A stretch of 64,000 nt of DNA from Macrotis lagotis (GCF_037893015.1 NC_133658.1:56322498-56386497); one strand, 5' to 3'. Counted from the first letter of the stretch, positions 43,490-55,064 are shown. The notes: generated by a model not told the origin, from the sequence alone. Numbers and translations are program-made.

Positions 43490-44100
43490 ATTATGTCAGT
43501 GATAGTATAAGTAAGTGAAAGAGTTGAGATCCAGGCTATGGACTGAATGACATCTATTCCAAACAAAGACTAGCATACACTGAGCTGTGGTTCAGTAAGT
43601 CAGTCTACTTCCTGCCAAGCATTTACACATTCCTCCCCATTAATTGCATCATGTGGAGGAAAGGTACACTTTCCATGTTGCAGTGTTGGAGCCTGGCAGG
43701 CCTCGCAGTAAAACACCACCAATTTGCATTTTCCTGGCATCGCCCCCTGCCCATTACCCCTTGGTCTTCAAGTAGTCATCACAGAACCACTTGTGGGCTT
43801 TTTGGAAATAATTGCTTTGCATTTCCCAAGCAGAGTGACCCAGCCCCATGCAGGATCTGGGAAGAAAAGTTAACTCTCTAGTACTCCCTGCCACATAATA
43901 AAAGAGCTGATGGAGGTTTCTTTTTATAAAGAAACTCCTTTTTTTCTCTTGCGGAGGGCCTCTGGGCTCCATTACTCATAGCGAGAAAATGATTACCAAC
44001 AAACCCCACAATTTGTGGATCCCATTTCTGTCCACAAAAGTCTATAAAAACGGCCCCAGCCGAACCTGGACTTAAGACATTTTAAGAAGATTTATTTTGA
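43490..44100. other. Repeat-poor, GC-richer block, possible regulatory DNA
   Basis: About 600 bases without interspersed repeats. Contains an octamer-like 'atttgcat' at 43723, TATA-like 'tttataaag' at 43922 and a C-rich patch 43740-43765. Frames of 72-76 codons on both strands overlap and carry no domain. Transcription-factor site calls of this size occur by chance. Confidence 0.35.
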
Positions 44101-44179
44101 AAAAAAAAATCAAGCCACGAACTGATTCCCAGTCTTTTTAGAATTTCTTCCTCTGATACTGTGGAGCACATTTTCATCC

Positions 44180-44600
44180 CAAAAGGTGACAGTGTGGTGT
44201 GGTTGGAATTGAGGACTGACTTTTGGAATCTGAGGACTTCAGTTTGAAACCTGACTTTACTGTTTACCATATACTTGATGTTCAGTAATAACACTAGCAA
44301 TAATAATAAGAGAGGAGGAAGAAGAGGAGAAAATGGAGTAGTAGGAGGAGAAGAAGGGGGAGTAGAGGAAGGAGAGGAAGGTGGAGTAGAAGGAGGAGAA
44401 GAAGAGGAGGAGGAGAAGAAGAGGAGGAAAGGAGGAGGAAAAAGAGAGAAGAATGTTGTTTTGGTATCATATTGTATTATGTTACTATTGGATTTGGAGA
44501 CAGAAAGACTGAGTTCAAATCCTACCTCATATTCTCTTAGTATTCTAAACCATGAGAAAGTCAACTGACCTTGTTCAGCACCAGTACTGATTTTGTGAGG
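44180..44600 (+). repeat. SINE fragments around a (GGA)n polypurine tract
   Basis: 44180-44270 and 44475-44580 are MIR/tRNA-SINE-like. 44305-44455 is a 150-base purine tract of GGA/GAA units. The 160-codon minus-strand frame (Ser/Pro/Leu) and 97-codon plus-strand frame (Gly/Glu/Arg) are by-products. Confidence 0.85.
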
Positions 44601-45000
44601 TTCAAAAAGTAGCTGGCCTCTCTAAGACTGGAGGTTTAATAAACCTGAAAGAATTTTGAGTACCAACCTGGTTGGTAATGAGTTGTATATCTGCTTTCAA
44701 AGGAACATCCTAGGTTTATAGGAGAGTGCATTTTCAGATATAATGACTGTTGAAGATCATCTACGAACAGGCAAAAGGGTCAAGATTTGAATCAACAAAT
44801 GAGTTTGCTACATTAATGAAATAGATCACTGGAAATGCTGAAGTAATTATTTATTTATATAGTGGAGTATACATAATCAATCTATATATATTTTTAAGTC
44901 CTTGCCATTTTTGTCCTTTTATTTCTCAAGACATAACAGTAATTCATTTTTCATCAGTTTTATGCCATTCTTCACTGTAAGAATTCAGTAATTCTGTAAG
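44601..45000. other. No feature recognised
   Basis: AT-rich, unique. A short inverted repeat 'accaacctggttggt' at about 44663-44677. Confidence 0.35.
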
Positions 45001-45004
45001 CATT

Positions 45005-45120
45005 CTTCAGTAAGAATTTATTGGGCACCTACACCGTGTTAAATGTTAGGGTTATAAAGGTAAAAATGAAACTATCTCTATCCTCAAGAAGCCCGCATTC
45101 TATTTTAGAAGATGATAGAT
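45005..45120 (+). repeat. 'cctactatgtg' retroposon fragment
   Basis: 'aatttattgggcacctacacc', 'ctctatcctcaagaagcccgc'. Confidence 0.7.
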
Positions 45121-45184
45121 AGCTACTGATATACATAGACATATAGACATATAAACATAGATGTATGCATTTACATGTGTATGT

Positions 45185-45437
45185 TTTTATTGTTTATTCA
45201 TTTTATCTGAGTCCAACTCTTTGTGACCCCATTTGAGGTTTCCTTGGTAAGATACTAGGGGGTTTGTTATTTTCTTCTCCAGTCCATTTTACAGATGAGG
45301 AAACTGAGGCAAAGAGGGTTGAGTGACTTATCCAGAGTCATACAGCTAGTAAGTGTCTGAGGTCAACTTTGAACTTATGAGGTCTTCCTGACTCCAGGTC
45401 TAGCACTCTATTCACTGTGCCACCTAGCTGTCCCTAT
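45185..45437 (-). mobile_element. CORE-SINE (Mar1-like), near full length
   Basis: 'tattgtttattcattttatct', 'ccccatttgaggtttccttgg', 'cagatgaggaaactgaggc', 'gtgacttatccagagtcatac', 'ctctattcactgtgccaccta'. One of the best-kept copies. Confidence 0.92.
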
Positions 45438-45621
45438 TCAATCCTATCCTATTAGAACTGTCTGAAAGTAGAATGAAGTACCCCATGAGTTGGTAAGTCC
45501 CCAATCACTAATCCCAAGATATATCCCAGGAGGTGTTATAGAATCAATATCTATCAAGGAACTCTAAAATTCCTTTCAAATCACAGTATCTATGATTATT
45601 CCATAGGGACTATGGTAGAAA

Positions 45622-46033
45622 CTGAGATATTTGTATTTTACTGTTATGAACCCCTTGTCATTCTGGTGAAACCTATAGATCTCTCCTGAGAATCATTGTT
45701 ATCTTTTGTAGTTTTTTTAATTTAATTTTATTTTTAGCAACATAATATCAAGGTTATTACCCCTTTCTGCTAACAGTTGATAATTTTCTAGTGTAATGAG
45801 TCTGGGCTCACTTTCATAGAACAAGTGTTTTTATATCACTTTTTAATAAATTTATTTATTTAGAGAATGAAGTTTTTAAATTCACATAATTAGATTCATA
45901 GACTGATAAAGGAAACCAACTGTATTCAAATAAGAATGTTATTGTTATTTCCCATTCATATTCTGAACCTTCTTGAAACCTTTCCACACATTGCCAAGGG
46001 CAGGAAAAGGTGTTGAGATTAAGAACCCCTAGA
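45622..46033 (-). mobile_element. hAT-type transposon (CAGGGGTTCTTAACC family), with insert
   Basis: Left part 'ttatgaaccccttgtcattct', 'gaaacctatagatctctcctg', right part 'gataaaggaaaccaactgt' and the end 'gattaagaacccct'. About 140 bases (45700-45840) do not fit the other copies and may be an insert. Confidence 0.6.
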
Positions 46034-46039
46034 CTAAAG

Positions 46040-46425
46040 GGATAACAATCCAAAAAGAACCATCATGAAGCAATAGTTCATAAGACTCTAAAGATGTACC
46101 CTTTATGGAAATATGGAAGCAATTAAAGGAAACAACTCAAGAAAAGGTTAAGTTCCAGTTTCGATACAACAGGCCCTGGATCGATCAGAGAATGAACAGA
46201 TTTTATGATAGAATGCATTTCCCCATGATTATATTTTAAACTTAATATGCAGTTCAGCATGGTCAAAAAATATGTCTGATGATGTCAGATAAAATAAACT
46301 GATGTTTTTGATGGGTTTTTTATACCTACTAGTAATTATCACCACCAACAGTTATCTCTCCTTCAGATTTATTATAATATTTTCCCTGATAATAGTTACA
46401 TGAGCTATATTAGTTACTGCAGATC
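46040..46425. other. No feature recognised
   Basis: Unique-looking, AT-rich, no frame. Confidence 0.35.
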
Positions 46426-46690
46426 ATTGTTGTTTGTCCTTCTTTCTCAAAGAGGACGATGAAATCAGGGAGGTGATAACCATGATATACAAATGATTTG
46501 GATTTAAGTGAGACAGGACTGTGCTGGGTCACCAACCTCATTCTCTCCTTTGCAGCCATCTGGATCCAGTGACCAGATAAGAATCAGGATAACTGGAGAT
46601 GTCACTGGATACAGTGGGAGGACTTGACCTTTTTGAGGTAAGGTCTTTCCCAGGTCTCAACTTGAATGAGACAACACTCATTCAGCCATT
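46425..46690 (-). mobile_element. tRNA-SINE with RTE-type tail
   Basis: Tail at the left ('tttgtccttctttctcaaaga'), 'agccatctggatccagtgacc', 'ctcattctctcctttgcag'. The head region is worn. Confidence 0.8.
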
Positions 46691-47280
46691 AAGGTAGCTA
46701 AGAAAGAAATGAGGCAAATATGCTTCATTGAGTCTGTTCTCATCATTACTACTATTCCCAACTGTATTGAAAACACCTTGAAAGCTTGGGATAGTAACCA
46801 GAAATTTGAATACATGTGTGTTTGTGCATGTGTCTGGGTGCATGCGCTCATCACAGTTCTGTGTACATAGTAGATATTTAATATTGATTTAGTTGAAGTG
46901 ATCATAGTACTAAAGGATTTCTTTGTTGATAATGTCACAGAATAGCCTTAAGGAGAAATAAAGTAGCTGAAAAGTCACTGGAATAACAATGTAAATGAGT
47001 TATTATAACATTCCAAAGTTCCTGAAATATGCTTCATGGAGAAATTGCTGAAGGAAGTTTGTACTAACTTGGAAAAATCAATAAATCTTGGAACCCATAA
47101 ATCATTTTGTAAATCATTAAATATCACAAATGAGGGATGGATTTATGCTTGTCAAGGCTGAAGAAAGTGTTCTTAATACACATTAACTGTAGAAAGGTTT
47201 CATGTATATGTTTTCCCCCTTGGAAAAATGACAGTTAAACACTTACCATTGCCCCTGTCAGGTACGCTATTTCGCAAGAT
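46691..47280. other. Short L2-like tail, then unique DNA
   Basis: 46845-46895 'cagttctgtgtacatagtaga'. From 46905 on nothing is recognised. Confidence 0.4.
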
Positions 47281-47284
47281 CCTC

Positions 47285-47615
47285 CAGAAATCTACAGATA
47301 TTTCTGGAGCTTATTTACATATAAGAAAATTGAGCCTCAGAGAGATTGGTTGACTTTACTTTTGGTTCCATAGTTTATCATTATTAGAAGCAATATTTTA
47401 ATCCAGTTCTCTTGAGCCTCAAGTCTAACACTTGTAACACTCTATCCAAGCTGGAAGGCCAGAGATAATTAATTCTAGTCTCAGTTCTGCCACAAACCAT
47501 GAGCTTGGGAAAATCATTTCCCTACTATATGACTCAGTTTCCCCAAAACTTAAAATGAGTACTAGATGATCATCAAGATCCCTTCCCAGTCTTGGCCTCT
47601 GGGAAGCTAGCAAAG
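47285..47615 (+). repeat. MIR and tRNA-SINE fragments
   Basis: 47310-47440: 'cctcagagagattggttgact'. 47450-47600: 'ctagtctcagttctgccacaa', 'ctcagtttccccaaaac', tail 'gatcccttcccagtcttgg'. Confidence 0.65.
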
Positions 47616-48400
47616 GACCTTTTCACCCTGAAGCTGCCAATCAAGCACCTTTTATAAACTAAACAAGGTGCCTCTGAAAAGGGAAAGACTCTGTGACCTT
47701 AAACTTGATATCACCCTCTTAAGAAATGGCCTAGTGGGCTGGTGAGAACAAAGTGCTTTTGGAAAACCTTAAGCATTTTCCCATTGACTAATTTCTTTGG
47801 GATCACTTCTCAGTTATCATGAAACGTGACAAATCCACCTCTCTTATGAGCTGCTTCTGAGTGGATGTGTACTGATCTGTCTTGCAGAAGAGAGCCAGAG
47901 GCCCCAGCTGGCTCAGAGAGCCCAGGGAGAAAGCACCCACCCACGGCCAAAATTTCAGTTCAATTTTGTTTGTTTTTACCGCAGCTCTTTCAATACTCTG
48001 CTATCTGTTGTCTCCTGTACACTGCTCCTTTAAAAAGAAAAGGAAGTGTGGTCCTGGCAAAGGGAGCTATAGCAATAAAAAATAAATCTTTGTAATTGTT
48101 GTGGAGACAGAAAGCAAAACAAACTCTCCTTAAGTACATTGTAAGAAAATGTCAGAGATTTGAGGGAATGGTCATTAGCATACGAAATCATTTATCTCCC
48201 ATGAGTAAGAGAGCTGGAAAGTCACCAAGACATTTGATTTTCTGCATTCTTCCTTCTGGGGTTTCTTGGAATGTCAAAAGTACTATATTTTTTTTTTCCT
48301 GAAAAGGAAGATTTACTTTTAAGATGGTGATAGAAAAACCACAGCAATGAGTTTGAATTGAAGAGACCATCAGCTACAATAGCTTCTCTTCATAGCATCT
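47616..48400. other. Repeat-poor block, possible conserved noncoding DNA
   Basis: About 780 bases with no repeat. 48160-48250 ('attagcatacgaaatcattta') has the balanced, non-repetitive texture seen in conserved noncoding elements. Frames of 60-76 codons overlap in several phases. An acceptor-like 'gatctgtcttgcag' at 47873-47886 has no paired donor or frame support. Confidence 0.35.
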
Positions 48401-48479
48401 TTGCCTTGTGGGATATTGTGTTTTCTCCCACCATACATAGACTTCCCAATGGCCCTTCTTGGAATGTGTATGGATCCAG

Positions 48480-49300
48480 TTTCTTCCAATATGATAAGCA
48501 TGTGTTTGTATACCTACTATGTGTCCAGCCCTGAACTTGGTGCTAGAGATGCAAAAGACAAAGGAATAGTCAAAGACTCAAAATGTTTATCTTCTACCAA
48601 GAGGGAACTTGTAACAGCTCAATAAATATGTAATAGCCAAAAAAGTGGGGCTGGGGAGGAACTATCAATACCCAGAGAATCTGAAAAGGTGCCCCAGAGA
48701 AGATCATACAGAAGCTGTGCCTAGAAGAAATCTAGGGATTTGAGGAAGGAAAACAATGTTCTCAAAGAAGACCCCTTTGACTGGATGGTAGAGTGAGTCA
48801 AAGGGAGTAATCTGAACTAATTCCCAATTAATCTAACAAATTAGATCTAACAATCTAACAAAATTGATAATTGAAAGTTAGATGGTGATGAGTTTTAAAA
48901 GAAAACGAGAAAAGTTTATATTTTATCCTAAAGGCAATGGAGAATCACAAAACTTCTAAATCAGGGAGGATACTGCAGTGGTCAGACCAGTCTTTCGGAA
49001 AATCACTTTAGCAATTAGTGTGAAGGATAGATGATTAAGAGAGGGGAAAGACTAGACACATGGAGCCCAATTGGATCAAATATACTGATATTTGAGAAGT
49101 AAGAACTGAACCACATTTGATTGGAGAGACAGGGAGAGGTATGGAAAAAATGCTCAAGTAAAAGTCACAGGATTTGACAATTGGTAGAACATGATGAGGA
49201 GGGAGAGCTGAGGGGAGCAAGAATGGAGAGTCAAAGATAAAGACAACATTGCAAACCTGTGAGACTAGAAAGATGGGAAGCATCTTGACAGAAAGCAGGA
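48480..49300 (+). mobile_element. Long copy of the 'cctactatgtg' retroposon
   Basis: Begins 'gtatacctactatgtgtccag' and runs far beyond the usual truncated copies: 'aggtgccccagagaagat', 'tatattttatcctaaaggcaa', 'cagaccagtctttcggaaaat', 'aagactagacacatgg'. Noncoding in all frames that I can read. The only near-complete member here. Confidence 0.65.
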
Positions 49301-49315
49301 AGTGAAAAAAAGTGG

Positions 49316-49404
49316 TTGCCTCAATAGGTAAGGGGGTGGTGCCCATGCCCCAGGCTAATAGGCACTTTGTAGTAATTTAGAAATGGTTGAGTTCTTTTTA
49401 AGGT
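49316..49404 (+). repeat. Duplicated module C, first copy
   Basis: Shares a perfect 34-base core with 50927-50960 ('ggtggtgcccatgccccag' lies in it) and continues with 'gaaatggttgagttcttt'. Family unknown. Confidence 0.75.
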
Positions 49405-49920
49405 CATGAAAAATGGGTATCCTAAGTTATATATACCAGACAGTCAAGGAATGGAAACTTTCCCACTAACCCCAGTCTGTCATTTAGTTTTCAGAAAGCA
49501 GTCACCCACCTATGAGCAGTCTTTGTTGGAGGGGAAATAAAACCCTCATTTTAGGGTTTGTTGGAATCTCTTAAAATTGAGGGTCAATCACCAATAAAAG
49601 GACTAGAACTCAGAAAAAAACAAAATACCAAAGCTTTAAAAGCTTTATTTATGTCTTGGGTTTTTAATGTCACAGTCATCTCTGAATATGCCTGTCATGC
49701 CCCCAATTCCCCAGTCCCCCCAAATGAGCCTTCTCTTATAATGAAGGGAAAAAAGTTTTAGCAAAACCACATAGCATAGTTCCTTCATCTGACAGCAGAA
49801 TTCCACCCTCTTTGTCAAGCTCTTTCTCTAATGAAAGATGAAGGGCACGTTTCCTCATTGTGTCTCGCTTACCATAGTTCCTATAACTATGCATTATGTT
49901 TTAATGCCAATGAATTTCAA
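49405..49920. other. Unassigned, possibly LTR-like
   Basis: Repeat-poor. On the minus strand 'cataaataaagctttta' offers a polyadenylation-like signal near 49650. Module C lies beside it, but I see no TG..CA ends, primer-binding site or retroviral frame. An LTR is only a possibility. Confidence 0.2.
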
Positions 49921-49924
49921 GAGA

Positions 49925-50090
49925 CAACCTAGTGTGTGAAAAGAGCAGAAGGCTTGAACTTGGAAGTAATGAATGAACCATGTGACAATGGTCAAATTCC
50001 CTCCCTTCTCTGGGACTGAGTCCTCTCTTCTGTAAGATGAGAGTTCATGGTGGATGATCCAGCTCCTCAGAGGCCTATGATCAGTTGTTC
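49925..50090 (+). repeat. tRNA-SINE/MIR-type fragment
   Basis: 'gaacttggaagtaatgaatga', 'ctctgggactgagtcctctct', 'tctgtaagatgagagttcatg'. Confidence 0.6.
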
Positions 50091-50910
50091 ATTTGCAAGT
50101 CAAAACAAAAAGTAGATTATAGTAGTAACCACACCACCATTGCTGGGAGTCCACTCCACAATTATCTTAACTAGTGCTTCCAGTTTGGGGTTAAAACTGG
50201 TATCCACTGGTAACAGTCTTGTGGAAATTTAGGTCAAGATCCAAAGATAAACCATTTGCTTATGCTGAAAGAAGCCCAAATTCTTTTCAGCATCAACTCC
50301 TCTTGCCCAGCTCACTTTTCCCCACCAGAGAGGGAATTGAATACTATGTTCCCAGCCAAGTCTTGAGTTCAGGTTTCTCTGTTTCTGCAATGAAGGTTAA
50401 TAGTGCCCAGAGGTACCAGTGCCCAGAAGGGAGAAAGATATATGGTTTCATGGTTTCATGGGTTCTCTCCTGGAAAATGGTAAAAATGATAGGAAGCAAA
50501 GAGTATTTGGATGTTCTCTCTCATTTTTTTTTCCTTGCTTGAAAATAGATTCTAATGTGAGTTTGGCAACACTTTGCTTCTACTGCATAGATGTCAGGGA
50601 TTTCTAGCATTTGATTCATACAGGCAATCAGAGGGTAAAGGGTGATGCTGAGGGTCAGTTCTTTTATCCTTAAGCCCTGGAGTGAGCTTTCCTTATGGCT
50701 CTAAGGAACTCTAAGGAAGGGAAAGGTAGATTCCTCAGTTGTCCCATGTAACCAAATAGAGGCAACAGCAAATGAGAAAACAAAGTTGATATGGAAGGGT
50801 CAGTTGGGATTGCCATCAAAATGGTGCCATTCACCAACAAAAAAAAATGGCTTTTATAACATGGTCAGAAGATGAGTTCTCTGGTACTATGATAGCCCTT
50901 CAGGAATCTA
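50091..50910. other. Unique sequence
   Basis: No repeat or exon recognised. An open frame of 107 codons at 50219-50542 is the longest non-repetitive plus-strand frame here. It has no domain, signal or family that I recognise and is probably chance. Confidence 0.3.
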
Positions 50911-50997
50911 GGATTGCCTGAATATGTAAGGGGGTGGTGCCCATGCCCCAGGCTAATAGCTCTTTATAGTACTCTGGAAATGGTTGAGTTCTTTAAA
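50911..50997 (+). repeat. Duplicated module C, second copy
   Basis: About 85% identical by eye to 49316-49404, same strand, 1.6 kb downstream. Confidence 0.75.
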
Positions 50998-51039
50998 GAG
51001 TAAATACAAGAAAGAAAAAGATAAAAATACAAAAGCAAT

Positions 51040-51380
51040 CAGCCAATAAGCATTGAAGTGCCTACTACATGGCCATGGGTATACAAAGAGAGGTCAAAGA
51101 CAGTTCACCGCTCTCAAGGGGTTTACAATCTAACAAAATAAGGGAACTGAGTGAAATGTTAGATGACTTACCCAGATTCACACAACAGGTAAGTAGGAGA
51201 CAGGCCAAATCCAGAATCCTTTTCATTGAGCCATCTAGGTGAGCTATGAATAAGTATTTATAGCCTACTAGCTATATGCAGGCACCAGGTAGGCACTTTA
51301 CAAATATTACTATAGCAGTTTAATAAGCCTTTATTAAATATCTACTCTGTGACAGGCACTAGGGTAAGAACCAAGAAAGC
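51040..51380 (+). repeat. 'cctactatgtg' and MIR fragments
   Basis: 51045-51240: 'aagtgcctactacatggcca', 'gttcaccgctctcaaggggtt', 'cagattcacacaacaggtaag'. 51315-51380: 'cctttattaaatatctactct'. Confidence 0.65.
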
Positions 51381-51409
51381 AAAGAAAGACAATATAAAGG
51401 AGGATATTG

Positions 51410-52075
51410 CCCTGCCATGAAACTGAGTAGAGGTAGCAAGGATACTTTAAGTCTTAGAGGACTGGCTTTGATACCCCTCAGTTGCATAATGACTTGGTTA
51501 TACTTCTCTGACCCTCAGTTTCTGCCTTTGCCCAATGGAGAGAATGATGTTTATACTACTGTCTTCCTAGGGTTATTTTGTAAACCATTAAGTATCTCTT
51601 AGGATCGAATATCTAAACCTGAAGGAAGCCTCAAATTCCATCTACCCACTTCCTCATTTTATAGATGAGTAAATTGAGGTCTAAGAAAGTTAAGCAACTT
51701 GTGAAAGTCACAAAGAAGGTAAATCTCAGATGCAATCCAAGTCCTTATAAAATGTGTTATTGTAATAAAGAATATTCATAAATGGAAAGACTGTAAATGA
51801 ATGTTTTCTACCTCTTATTATGTTTTCCAGGCATGAGAAAGACCTACTAACTATTCATTTAATAGTCAGCTAGATAGTGAAGTAGATAGCATACTAGATC
51901 TGGAATCAGGAAGGCCTGAGTTCAGATTCAGACTCAGATGCTTACTAGTTCAGTGTCAAATTACTTAACCTCTGTCTGATTCCATTGTCTCACCTATAAA
52001 ATGTAGATAATCATAGCATCTACTTTCCAGAAGCCATGGAAAAGCAGGTCTAGGTTGCAAATCAGCAGATGATTA
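51410..52075 (+). repeat. Three small SINE fragments
   Basis: 51440-51600: 'tctgaccctcagtttctgcct'. 51605-51735: 'tttatagatgagtaaattgag'. 51870-52030: 'ctagatctggaatcaggaagg', 'ctgattccattgtctcacc'. Confidence 0.6.
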
Positions 52076-52224
52076 CTTCAGTGATCTGGACAGCTGAGAA
52101 AGAAGATATGAAAGGATGGTGAAGTATCCAAAGAGAAAGACAGAGTAATGAGCTCTGGACAAATATCAACACTTGACCGTTTTGCTCAAAGAATGTCCAA
52201 CATTTATGATCTACAGCCAAGGTC
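52076..52224. other. No feature recognised
   Basis: Short unique stretch. Confidence 0.35.
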
Positions 52225-52475
52225 TTGATTGGTGGTACAATAGAAAGAACTCCAGAAGTGGAGTCAGAAAGACTTGTCTTCATGAGTTAAAATCTGGCCT
52301 CAGACATTTACTAGCTATGTGACCTGAGTAGGTCACTTTCCACTGTTTGCCTCAGTTTTCTCATCTGTAAAATGAGCTAGAGAAAAAAAATAGAAAACCA
52401 CTCCATTATCTTTTCCAAGAAAACCCCAAATGAGGTCGTCAAAAGTTGGACATAACTGAAAACCAACTATATAAC
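52225..52475 (+). mobile_element. CORE-SINE (Mar1-like), sense
   Basis: 'ggtggtacaatagaaagaac', 'ggagtcagaaagacttgtctt', 'gcctcagttttctcatctgta', 'ttttccaagaaaaccccaaat', ending 'ggacataactgaaaacc..acaacaa'. One of two sense-strand copies in the window. Confidence 0.9.
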
Positions 52476-53285
52476 AACAAAAATAGTCAAGGAGCAAGGT
52501 ATGAAGGGAGGATGACCAAGTGTCCAATTGGAAGATCTGATTAATGTGTGCTGGAGGAGACAAATGTCACCAATCAATGATTTTACCCTTGCTCTGTTCA
52601 GCATTTATTATCATCAGTTAAGTTCTTGATTGTGGATTGAAATAATTCTATAGGATGAAAAAGAAGAAAGTACATAGGGTTTGGAGTCAGGGAACCCAGA
52701 TTCCTAATCTTTTTTTGTATGACCCTGGGAAAGTCATTTTAACCTCTTTGGACCTGGGCTTTCTCAAATGTAAATGAGGTGATTAGTATAGATGATCTAA
52801 CTCTACTAGCATCAAGCATTACCCTGACCACCTCTGTGATTGTGGACAAATCCCTTTATCCCCTTTCAACCACAATTTTACATTCTATAAAATGAAGATA
52901 ATAATATTCTTACTGCTTTCCTTGGAGGTTAATGTCACAGAAAGGGTTTTGTAAAATTTTTACTATATAAATATGAGTTGTTATTATATGAGATTTCTGT
53001 TAAGGAACAACATGTGTCCTAAAATGTAGAGATTATTTAATCTAGCCACTGCCTTCAAGCAAGTAAGGTAGCATTATCCCCATTTTACAAAGCAATGACC
53101 TGCCCATGATCACACAGTTATTATGTGGAATAAAACTTAGCTTCATTGACCTCTCCTGTCTAAAAGGTCACCCCAATCTTGAACATCACATTATTTTTGC
53201 TCCACCTACTCTAATGCATTTATCATGTAAGTATCTTTCTGCCAGGCCAAAAGTGCTAGAAAATTGCCTGTGTTTATTATTGTGA
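52476..53285 (+). repeat. SINE, MIR-type and L2 fragments
   Basis: 52670-52800 and 52830-52985 are tRNA-SINE/MIR-type ('ggtttggagtcagggaaccca', 'ctataaaatgaagataataa'). 53000-53140 is a MIR-type tail. 53160-53250 is faintly L2-like. Confidence 0.55.
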
Positions 53286-53670
53286 CTTCTATGTTGCCGG
53301 CAAGAATTGAGGATTCAAAAAAAGATAAAAAAGTAAATAACCAAACAGACTGCCCTCAAGGAGCTCAGAGTCCAATAAGAGAGATGATATACAAACCAGG
53401 TACAAACAAGATATATATGCAAATAAATTAAATAAATTAAATATGGTCAGCAGAGGATTGGGAAAGACTTCTTGGAAAAGGCAAATAATTAGCTGGGATT
53501 TGAAGGAATCTAGGGCAACAAGAGATAAGAAGGAAGAGAGTCTTAGGTATGGGGAACTCAACCTCTAAAAACACCATCTTTGAAGAAAGATGAGGCTCGT
53601 GTCACTGATCATCAACACAAATTGTGTGGTATACAGTAGGTGCTTCATCAATGTTTGTCCAATGAAAGAA
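53285..53670 (+). repeat. 'cctactatgtg' retroposon, middle part, then L2-like tail
   Basis: 'gactgccctcaaggagctcag', 'gaaagacttcttggaaaagg', 'tagctgggatttgaagg'. 53625-53670 'gtggtatacagtaggtgcttc'. Confidence 0.7.
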
Positions 53671-54500
53671 TAAGTAAATGAATGCTATCTGCCTTTTGGA
53701 TGTAAGACTCTTTTCCCTATCCCATCTTCATCTCCTGAATGAGATGAGATTGCATTTTTTATGCTTTTGTGTACCTCCACACTCCACAGTCAGGGAGAGT
53801 TGGAATGCCACCAGAACAGCTGCTCTCTGGTATTCCAAACCCAACTGGAAACAGGAATTACAACAAATCTCAGGAGAGAGTCTGTTCTCATGAAAATTGC
53901 AGTCCAATTGTGCAGAATGAAAAAGGTCATTGAGTTCAGATCAAAATTTTAAAGTATGAGGGCTTTACCTACAGCAAACCAGAGAATAACTCTCAATCAT
54001 CACTGCAATGCATCATTCCCTTTAGAGAGGTCATGTCAAAAGATGGAGGCTCTGGGCTAGAGTCCAGTCTATGCACAGATGAGTCTGCTTGGTTTGGCTT
54101 TTGTTTTTCATCCTGATATTTGGAGGGTGTCATCTCCTAATGCCTCCAACTCCTGCACCATCTCCTGGCAAGAAAGAGAGATTCATTCATCTCTGGAATC
54201 AATGATGAGCCCACAAGGCTATATGGTTGCCAATCATGGAAAAACCATTGTCTTAGAAGAATAGAAATCATGAGTGATGCAAAAACAGTGGTCGGCAAAG
54301 TGATGACTTACACCCAAGAAGTGACATGAAAGACATCGTTGAGAACATGCATGATTGGAAAGGGAGGTGGGGGGAGTCATAGGAAGAGACAGATGTCTAG
54401 TACAAATGCTACAATGATAACTCCAAATTATTCAAAGGAGCAAAGTAAGGCATCCACTACACCAAGACTATCCTCTAGAGAATATTTCTAAAAGTGGGCG
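53671..54500. other. Repeat-poor block
   Basis: No repeat signature. Frames of 61-71 codons without domains. No splice pair supported. Confidence 0.35.
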
Positions 54501-55060
54501 ATCATAACAAAGGATGAGAAGAGCAGTAAGCCTTGTGATCTGATCCATACATTAAAGCACAGACCCATTGAAATATCTAGATATTATACATCTAGAAATA
54601 TATATATGTATATATATATATATATATCAGAATATCTTAAGATATCCAAATCTTCTTTATTTTTCCAAAATTGAGTTCAATGCTCAAAAATATATCCAAA
54701 GGAAAGACTAAATAAAATGATAACTCTGTGAAGTAGGTAGTGTTGAGTTTGTTTGCTTGTTTATTTGTTTGTTTTTTGTCTTTGAGTTCCCAGAATCCTG
54801 AGAGTTAGCGTTATATAGTAGATAGATAGCTGATCTCAGAACCAACAAAACCAAGAAAGGGAGGGGAGCCCTTTTTCTGCCAAGGGCCATTTGGATATTT
54901 ATAGCATCATTCATGGGCTATATTTGGTCAAATAATTTATTCATACCTAAAAAGCACCTACATTTGTTGAATTTTGAGTCCTGTCTTCGATTGCCTTGGC
55001 AATGCCAGATCAATAGGACCCTCAAGTCAGAGGTTCCCCAGCCCTGCTCTAACATACACT
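54501..55060. other. Unique sequence with a (TA)n run
   Basis: TA-rich at 54595-54630 and a (TTTG)n-like stretch at 54745-54780. Otherwise unassigned. Confidence 0.5.
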
Positions 55061-55064
55061 ATCT

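Noticed and set aside
44082..44568. 160-codon Ser/Pro-rich minus-strand frame
   Set aside because: Lies on the GGA tract and SINE fragments.
47873..47886. Acceptor splice site starting an exon
   Set aside because: Pyrimidine tract and AG present, but frames downstream are open in two phases without a donor or homology.
49405..49920. Endogenous retrovirus LTR
   Set aside because: Only a polyadenylation-like signal; no paired LTRs with TG..CA ends, primer-binding site or gag/pol/env trace. Left as unassigned.
50219..50542. 107-codon plus-strand frame as a gene
   Set aside because: No domain, start context, splice or repeat support; length is within chance for 64 kb.
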